From NCBI GenBank assembly GCA_020630975.1, contig JAHDID010000048.1:1-45703 (forward strand): 45,703 nucleotides of DNA, given 5' to 3'. The notes under the pieces were generated by a model. The model saw only the letters and a list, made by a program, of their open reading frames with translations, was not told where the DNA came from and searched no databases. A program made the position numbers and the translations under genes. Shown here piece after piece: positions 40,704 to 45,703 of the stretch; positions within the stretch are counted from its first letter, which is position 1, and each line of letters opens with the position of its first letter. This DNA is from Verrucomicrobiota bacterium. GTDB lineage: Bacteria > Verrucomicrobiota > Verrucomicrobiia > Verrucomicrobiales > DEV007.

Positions 40704-41486
40704 ATGCAACCGACTCGACTCAAGCTAATACCCGCAGTGCTCATTTTACTTTTCTGCCTCAGCCATGCCGATGCGGGACTAAAGATCTACTACATCCGCC
40801 ATGCCGAGGGCGGGCACAATGTGAAAGCCGACTGGGAGGAGAAAGGCATCCCAAAATCAGAATGGCCAGAGTATGTCGGCAATTCCGATATGTTCACCCC
40901 CAAGGGCGAAAAACAACTCGATGAAGCGCTCGAGAAACTAAAGAACTACGAGTTCGACTTCATCGCATCTAGCCCATTGTGGCGTGCTCGCAACACCATC
41001 ATCCCCTACCTGAAAGCTACCGACCAAAAAGCAGAGGTATGGCCCGAACTGAAAGAAGGCAAAGGCATGACTTTGATCCTTTCCGACAAGCTTCCCAAAG
41101 TAAATAGAACCATCCTCAACGAAGGCGACCCTGTGCATATCCCAAAGAAAGAGCGCAAATACTTCGACCGCCGAGAGAGAGGCAAACGCCACTACCGAAA
41201 ATACCCATCGGACAGTAGCGACGAGCTCAAGACCGCTTACATGAAGCATGTCACCGAGCACGCCATCGACATCATCGAAGAAAAATTTGGCGAAAAAGAT
41301 AAATCCATACTACTAGCAGGCCATAATAGCGCCGGAGTCTCCCTACTAAAACTACTACTAGGTGAAGAACCCGGAGGCCCCGCCAGGTCCGGCATCCACA
41401 ATGTCGCGATCTGGATGGTAGAGCAGCAAAAAGACGGCTCCTACGAGCTAAAAATCTACAACGACGCCCCCTTTCCGGCCGAATAG
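40704..41486 (+). CDS. Secreted histidine phosphatase family protein
   Basis: This 260-residue protein has a signal peptide (about 1-23, ending ADA-G). The phosphoglycerate-mutase-like histidine phosphatase fold follows: YYIRHAEGGHN carries the catalytic Arg32-His33, SSPLWRARNT the phosphate-binding Arg, and LLAGHNSAGVSLLKLL the second His. Export points to an extracytoplasmic phosphatase, such as a phytase- or SixA-like enzyme; the substrate is unknown. It is 71 nt after the FecR-LamG gene with no terminator visible between them. Confidence 0.87.
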   Translation: MQPTRLKLIPAVLILLFCLSHADAGLKIYYIRHAEGGHNVKADWEEKGIPKSEWPEYVGNSDMFTPKGEKQLDEALEKLKNYEFDFIASSPLWRARNTIIPYLKATDQKAEVWPELKEGKGMTLILSDKLPKVNRTILNEGDPVHIPKKERKYFDRRERGKRHYRKYPSDSSDELKTAYMKHVTEHAIDIIEEKFGEKDKSILLAGHNSAGVSLLKLLLGEEPGGPARSGIHNVAIWMVEQQKDGSYELKIYNDAPFPAE

Positions 41487-41498
41487 TCACTCACAAGG

Positions 41499-41528
41499 TC
41501 AAGGAGGGGCTGCCTTCAGCTGCCCGGC
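41499..41528 (+). repeat. Half copy of the composite palindrome
   Basis: TCAAGGAGGGGCTGCCTTCA followed by GCTGCCCGGC matches the left half of the palindrome at 28927-29015 with a single internal difference. The right half is missing; the ThuA gene starts 19 nt later. Confidence 0.85.
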
Positions 41529-41546
41529 AACCCAAGCCACAACACG

Positions 41547-42425
41547 ATGCACACCAAGCCTACCTATCTATTAGCCCTACTCAGCATAGTGCTAACCCCA
41601 ATCCTCTCGGCAACTGAGTTTCTGACTCCCCAGCAGATCAAAGACATTCTCGCTACCGAAAGCAAGTCCCAGACGACAATCTCATCGCCAAAAAACGTAC
41701 TATTCTGCTGGTCAAAACCCGACCACCCCAAGCACGTCCACGCTTACGAGCGTTTCGCCAAATCATACGCCGCACAGATCAGCGAGATCGAGAATGTCCA
41801 CGCATCGGCTATCGAAGGCTACCCGACTGCAGAGCAATGGCAGTCGGCAGACTTAGTCGTCTTCAACTTAACCATAAAAACTCTCTCCGATGAGCAGTAT
41901 GCCACCATGGACGCCCACCTAGACCAAGGAGGCTCGGTGATCGTCGTGCATCAAGGGCTGGTGCAGCGACAAGGCTACGATCAATGGGCAGAGCGAATTG
42001 GTTTAGCCTTCTCCTGGGATGCCCCACCCACCAGATCCAAATGGGGCAAAGGTGACTTAAAGATACGCCTAGATACCAAACACCCAATCTTCAAAGGCTT
42101 CCCAGATACCATCCATGTGACCGACGAATTGTACTGGAATCTACAATCAGGAAACAAAGGTGAGATCACGCTCCTAGGAGAAACCACCGCACCCACCAAT
42201 TCCAAACGCGCAGCAGCAGCAGAACCAGACACCAACAAGTGGCCAGCATTCTGGACGGTAGAGCACGCAGCCAAAGACGAGGCTAAGCCCGGCAGAGTAT
42301 TCTGCTGTGTCATTAGCCATCCCAATGAGATCGCCTTCAGCTCCAGCTTTCAAATCGTCATGATGCGAGCCTTTGCCTGGTGCCTAGACGAGTCTGCCGG
42401 AGCCTTTCTAAAAGCTTCGAAATAG
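41547..42425 (+). CDS. Secreted ThuA-domain protein
   Basis: This 292-residue protein has a signal peptide (about 1-21) and a ThuA-like (trehalose utilisation, glutamine-amidotransferase-like) domain over most of its length. Landmarks are KNVLFCWSKPDHPKHVHAYERFAKS, ADLVVFNLTIKTLSDEQ, GGSVIVVHQGL, HPIFKGFPDTIHVTDELYW and the terminal AFAWCLDES. The family is often found with DUF1080, DUF1553 and oxidoreductase genes in PVC glycan-use clusters; its reaction is uncertain. Confidence 0.88.
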   Translation: MHTKPTYLLALLSIVLTPILSATEFLTPQQIKDILATESKSQTTISSPKNVLFCWSKPDHPKHVHAYERFAKSYAAQISEIENVHASAIEGYPTAEQWQSADLVVFNLTIKTLSDEQYATMDAHLDQGGSVIVVHQGLVQRQGYDQWAERIGLAFSWDAPPTRSKWGKGDLKIRLDTKHPIFKGFPDTIHVTDELYWNLQSGNKGEITLLGETTAPTNSKRAAAAEPDTNKWPAFWTVEHAAKDEAKPGRVFCCVISHPNEIAFSSSFQIVMMRAFAWCLDESAGAFLKASK

Positions 42426-42572
42426 GAGCTGGCCCTTAGCATCGAACGACTCACCGACGACGGCACAGACACCACCTGGGATTCTATACCTCCATAGTTC
42501 CCCGCAAACCCTCCAGACGGCAGGCACCCTAAGCGGTAGCATCCATAGCATTCCTATGGTTAATTAATATTC

Positions 42573-43031
42573 ATGGGTGCCAGTTTTATTCTGCTACTGA
42601 TCTTACCATCATTAATCACATTCATCGCAAGCCTGATCTTTCTGTTTACCAACCAGCATGCAAAAGACGCATTTCGCTCGCGGAGAAAAATGATCTTTCC
42701 CTGTTTACTGATACCGGGCCTACTGGTCGTGGCGGCATACTACTCTCTGGCCTTTCATATGCACCACAGTCTCGGACAGTGGCCGAAGACAATCGGGATG
42801 CAGGGTTTCCCCGACCATCTCAAAACTCACTGCGAACTCTCTTGGGCGATTTTCACAGCAGTTTTAGGGTTTACCTGCTTAGTCTGGCCAGCTCTGGTAG
42901 CACTCACATCCGCAGTCCCACCGCTACGCCGAGTCCTACCTCCGATCATGTGCTTGGGAGTGTCCGTATGGATCTGCACGCCACTTATTTATCTAGCTCC
43001 GAGTGAATTCCAATATTGGTGGTGGGACTAA
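42573..43031 (+). CDS. Membrane protein of unknown function
   Basis: This 152-residue protein has four likely membrane spans: about 3-24 (FILLLILPSLITFIASLIFLF), 38-57 (IFPCLLIPGLLVVAAYYSLAF), 88-112 and 122-142. It ends with an unusual WWWD. No family is recognised. It is preceded by 147 nt containing no other gene and is followed by the paired repeat at 43114. The consistent hydrophobic pattern supports a real gene. Confidence 0.65.
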   Translation: MGASFILLLILPSLITFIASLIFLFTNQHAKDAFRSRRKMIFPCLLIPGLLVVAAYYSLAFHMHHSLGQWPKTIGMQGFPDHLKTHCELSWAIFTAVLGFTCLVWPALVALTSAVPPLRRVLPPIMCLGVSVWICTPLIYLAPSEFQYWWWD

Positions 43032-43113
43032 ACGAATCAAAATAGCTAGAAAAATTGCACCAACAAAAGTATTGGTAATATATTAGCAGCACCCCATAGA
43101 ATTAGAGCAATTT

Positions 43114-43146
43114 GAATAGGGTACACAAATTAGTGAATAGGGTACA
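43114..43146 (+). repeat. Paired repeat with 21-bp spacing (copy C)
   Basis: GAATAGGGTACA occurs at 43114-43125 and 43135-43146, start-to-start 21 bp. It is the third pair of the family, with TG replacing TC before the AATAGG core in both units. It follows the end of a plus-strand gene and faces the end of a minus-strand gene, so it cannot be a simple promoter here. Confidence 0.9.
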
Positions 43147-43210
43147 ATCGCTTAACCAGCCAGCCTTCCCTGTTATGAGATTGAAAATCAAATTTTCGAA
43201 GCCTATCGGA

Positions 43211-43318
43211 TTAGTGTTACCTTAGTGTTCATTAGTGAAAATTAGTGTTAGAAACTTCGCAGGCAGTTTTTTAACACTAACCCTGCATGATGAAACAATT
43301 GTCACTAATAAACACTAA
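43211..43318. repeat. Phased TTAGTG / CACTAA array downstream of sulfatase
   Basis: TTAGTG occurs at 43211, 43222, 43232 and 43242, spaced 11, 10 and 10 nt. The inverted form CACTAA occurs at 43275, 43303 and 43313. The spacing follows the DNA helix repeat. A similar cluster lies at the other end of the sulfatase gene. Confidence 0.85.
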
Positions 43319-43338
43319 TAGTTGGAGGATCCACCTCG

Positions 43339-45189
43339 CTATTGTTTCACCTTAATCGAAAAATCGGTAAACAATGTCTGCCCCCGACGGTAGCCCTCTA
43401 GTGATGGATGAGACACCAAGAACTGATTCTCATCGATCAAGCAGACAAAATAATCGGTAGTCCCCTCGGGTATACGAATCGCAAACCGACCGTTGGCGTT
43501 CTTATTCATAATCAGTCGAAACCACTCCTCATACTTTTCCCCACCATTTTTCGTGTAGATGAGATGAGCCTGAGGGACCTCTGAGCCATTATTCTGATAG
43601 GATACAATCACCTTCCCTTTAGCCTCTCTCACCTCCGTGATGCTCGGCGCCTGATCTTGATGAGGAATCTTCACTCCTTTAAACGCCGGATTCACATGCG
43701 GGTAGCTAGCTTGCATCTCCTCTAGCTGCTCGGTGAGCGCCTTATCCATCCGCTGAACCACCTCGGGATGATCAGCTGCGATATTATTAACCTCCTCGAT
43801 ATCGACTCGCTCCGAGCCCTCCGCGCCGACCTGATACAGGCGAAATAGCTCGAGAGGTGGACGAGCACTCTCGCCGACCTGGTTGTAATTTCGGATCAGC
43901 TTAAAGCCATCGGAGCTGATCAGCGTACTTTCGTAAGCGCTGTGCGGGAAATGCCACATCAAGCTATCGCGCACCGAGTCATCAGCATGCTTGACCAAGC
44001 TAGCATCGCTAGGCTCACCCAGCAGCAGAGGGGCTAGGTCGCAGCCATCGAGAGTTTTATCCACAGGCCGATCACACCCAGTCAGCGACAGGATGGTGGG
44101 ATAAAAGTCCAGCCCATTGACCATGACATCGGTCTGCTCCCCCGCAGGCACGCCAGGCCCAGCTATCAGCAGAGGCACCCGAGTGCCGCCTTCTTTGGCC
44201 GATGTCTTCCCCTTGTCGAGCGGGGCATTATCCGTGTAGCCGACCACACCACCATTATCCGATGTGAAGATGACATAGGTATTCTCGCTCAGCATATGGC
44301 CCGGCCAGCGAGGATCCTCTGTGGTGTCTAGATAGTGAAAGATCTGCCCCATGTAGTAGTCTAGCGACTCCACCATGGCACCGTAGAAAGGATTTTTCTG
44401 CCCACGCATCGAGCGATCATCTTTCTGGGTGAGCTCCACTCCCATACGATCGGCATATTTCTTTAGCAGCGCTTCATTGCGAGTCACGATAGGCGCATGC
44501 ACGAGCCAGGTGCAGTAGTATAGAAAGAAAGGCTCAGCCTTACTCATGTCGATAAAATCGAGCGCATCCTGATTGTTTTGATGATAGGGAAAACCATTCT
44601 CGTCTAAGCGATAAGGATCCTTGGGGTCGCTAGTGGCAAAGCCGGTCAATCGATCCGACATTCCGCGGTGCATACCACGATTCGATCTCGTGAAATCAAA
44701 ACCGACATCCCCTGGCTGAGGAAACGCACTGTGATCGATAGCGATATGCCACTTGCCCGCATGCCCCGTGGTGTAGCCATGATCCTTCAGCGCCCGAGCC
44801 AGAGTATACGTATCCTCCGGCATACGTCCGCTGTACCACGGATCGATCATCGGTGCCCTGACATTTCGCGCTACCGGCGGGTGCCCACCTACCACGTGAG
44901 TTTTCTGCGCCCTAGCAGGGTGCACACCACTGATGATCGCACACCGAGACGGCGAGCAGCTCGGTGCCGGAGAATACCCCTGCCAAAACATCAGCCCCTT
45001 CTTTGCGAAAGCATCGAGATAAGGCGTGTCATAGGCACACGGATCGTCGACATCGTAGCATCTCACGTCCTGCCAGCCTAAGTCATCGGTCAAGATGAGC
45101 ACTACGTTGGCCTTGGCAGGGCGCTCATCTGCCAGCGCCATCGTGCAGACAGCTAGCACAGCAACAAAAAGGAGAAGTGACTTTATCAT
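43339..45189 (-). CDS. Secreted sulfatase
   Basis: From Met at 45189 this is a 616-residue type I sulfatase. It has a signal peptide (about 1-20, ending MALA-DE) and the formylglycine signature C-S-P-S-R (Cys78, in PSCSPSRCAIISG). The metal-site VVLILTDDLGWQDV, GKWHIAIDHS and VIFTSDNGGVVGYTDNAPLDKGK are also present, and a C-terminal extension of about 100 residues is probably a small beta domain. An upstream Met at 45243 lies inside the TTAGTG repeat array and adds 18 residues before the signal, so I prefer the internal start. It should hydrolyse sulfate esters outside the cytoplasm. Repeat arrays flank it on both sides. Confidence 0.92.
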   Translation of the reverse strand: MIKSLLLFVAVLAVCTMALADERPAKANVVLILTDDLGWQDVRCYDVDDPCAYDTPYLDAFAKKGLMFWQGYSPAPSCSPSRCAIISGVHPARAQKTHVVGGHPPVARNVRAPMIDPWYSGRMPEDTYTLARALKDHGYTTGHAGKWHIAIDHSAFPQPGDVGFDFTRSNRGMHRGMSDRLTGFATSDPKDPYRLDENGFPYHQNNQDALDFIDMSKAEPFFLYYCTWLVHAPIVTRNEALLKKYADRMGVELTQKDDRSMRGQKNPFYGAMVESLDYYMGQIFHYLDTTEDPRWPGHMLSENTYVIFTSDNGGVVGYTDNAPLDKGKTSAKEGGTRVPLLIAGPGVPAGEQTDVMVNGLDFYPTILSLTGCDRPVDKTLDGCDLAPLLLGEPSDASLVKHADDSVRDSLMWHFPHSAYESTLISSDGFKLIRNYNQVGESARPPLELFRLYQVGAEGSERVDIEEVNNIAADHPEVVQRMDKALTEQLEEMQASYPHVNPAFKGVKIPHQDQAPSITEVREAKGKVIVSYQNNGSEVPQAHLIYTKNGGEKYEEWFRLIMNKNANGRFAIRIPEGTTDYFVCLIDENQFLVSHPSLEGYRRGQTLFTDFSIKVKQ

Positions 45190-45214
45190 AATAGCGAGGC
45201 GAAAACTCTTCCCA

Positions 45215-45303
45215 TTAGTGTTGATTAGTGTCAATTGATTCATCGTTCTGGATTAGTGTTAAAATCAGCTACCTACGAAATTTCTAATACTAAATTTCAC
45301 TAA
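45215..45303. repeat. Phased TTAGTG / CACTAA array upstream of sulfatase
   Basis: TTAGTG occurs at 45215, 45225 and 45253, and CACTAA at 45298. Together with the array at 43211-43318 it brackets the sulfatase gene. It covers the region where the sulfatase promoter would be expected. Confidence 0.8.
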
Positions 45304-45592
45304 TAAACACTCAGACCTCAACCTACCCCCTTATCGCGCAACATAACTCTCGCAGGAATCTATGCTGAATTTTGAAGCCGTTCAGACCGTTGACTAATTT
45401 TTATTCTGAGCATCTGTAAAGCCCATGGTAAAGGGGCTGCAGTACATAACTACGCAAAAAACAGAAGGGAGTACAAGGGGGCGGAATATGGTTAAATCGA
45501 GCCTAAAAATCCTCACAACCGATGTGTCGTTTTTGAGCAACTTACCGGAGCGGAAGAGAAGTGGTAGAGATAAAGTTGGCAGAACGTTTCTA
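45304..45592. other. Non-coding stretch, nothing recognised
   Basis: No supported gene is seen. A 79-codon ORF from 45425 to 45664 runs through the hairpin cluster at its end and is not credible. Confidence 0.5.
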
Positions 45593-45677
45593 CCACCCTT
45601 CCAGGGTGGGGTAATGCTTAAGGATATCCGACCCGGGGTTTTACCCCAGGCTACTAGCTGTTAGCCCCTCCGGGGCT
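45593..45677. repeat. REP-like hairpin cluster at right edge
   Basis: Three hairpins follow one another: CCACCCT/AGGGTGG (45593-45609), GGGGT/ACCCC (45635-45647) and AGCCCC/GGGGCT (45663-45677). The first and last share a TCC loop. The block resembles the one at 35937-36030 in layout and may continue beyond the window. Confidence 0.75.
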
Positions 45678-45703
45678 CGGAATTTTACCAGTCACCAGTC
45701 CCG

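Larger units (their letters stand above)
43032..43338. other. Convergent intergenic region filled with repeats
   Basis: This 307-nt gap between two convergent genes contains the third paired AATAGGGTACA element (43114-43146) and a phased TTAGTG/CACTAA array (43211-43318). No ORF or conventional terminator is seen. Confidence 0.7.

Noticed and set aside
43114-43146. Promoter in the paired AATAGGGTACA element
   Set aside because: TACAAT resembles a minus-10 box, but this copy faces no downstream gene on its strand, so a general promoter role does not hold.
43211-43318. CRISPR array
   Set aside because: Units are 6-8 nt with 10-11 nt phasing and no spacers; no cas genes are present.
45425-45664. 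79-codon ORF at the right end
   Set aside because: Its C-terminal third is made of the REP-like hairpins, it has no recognisable feature, and no ribosome binding site supports it.

Overview
The window looks like a chromosomal piece of a Verrucomicrobiota bacterium, or a close PVC relative. The evidence is the gene content. There is a PSCyt1/DUF1549/DUF1553 protein next to a DUF1501 protein, two DUF1080 domains, three secreted sulfatases, a ThuA protein and a secreted PQQ-type propeller. An ECF sigma factor is paired with a FecR-LamG protein. Almost everything else is exported or membrane-bound. Core genes present are rpsN (zinc-free S14) and a complete tmRNA gene (ssrA) with tag ASNEDTFALAA. 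No rRNA, tRNA, CRISPR array, transposase or integrase was recognised.

Layout. 1-5.7 kb (minus): a three-gene unit DUF1501, DUF1553 cytochrome-type protein, secreted unknown. 5.8-9.5 kb (plus): rpsN, FmdB-type zinc ribbon, a secreted HELTH metalloprotease, a squalene-cyclase-repeat protein with a small partner, and an orphan Phd-type antitoxin. 9.5-10.9 kb: a small island of unknown genes, one broken by an 8-bp tandem repeat. 10.9-14.5 kb: a CPA2 antiporter, a hydroxypyruvate-isomerase-like TIM barrel and an acidic disordered protein. 14.8-22.6 kb (plus): two successive copies of a three-gene module (BON/OmpA envelope protein, about 85-aa single-span protein, membrane-anchored coiled coil). 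22.6-27.2 kb: photolyase-related protein, M14-like peptidase, and a transporter fused to a hotdog thioesterase domain. 27.4-31.5 kb: PhoD phosphatase, two stop-interrupted small ORFs, a small membrane protein and a PQQ propeller protein. 31.7-35.9 kb: DUF1080 protein, sulfatase-DUF1080 fusion, VOC protein, small unknown. 36.2-36.9 kb: ssrA and a frameshifted GIY-YIG gene. 36.9-45.2 kb: sulfatase, ECF sigma/FecR-LamG pair, histidine phosphatase, ThuA protein, membrane protein, sulfatase. The right end is a cluster of REP-like hairpins.

How the genes fit together. The sulfatases, DUF1080, ThuA, DUF1553/DUF1501, LamG and propeller proteins fit breakdown of sulfated polysaccharides outside the cytoplasm. 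No sulfatase-maturing enzyme lies in the window. The best candidate for an undescribed system is the duplicated envelope module at 14,829-22,591. Both OmpA domains keep the Asp and Arg expected for peptidoglycan binding, both BON-type regions share a Pro-Trp-Trp at the same position, and both long partners have one N-terminal membrane span followed by a coiled coil; one ends in a helix-hairpin-helix domain. A second theme is the abundance of short phased repeats and hairpins between genes: paired AATAGGGTACA with 21-bp spacing at three loci, TTAGTG arrays around a sulfatase, 9-nt arrays, GGAACTC hairpins and a long composite palindrome.
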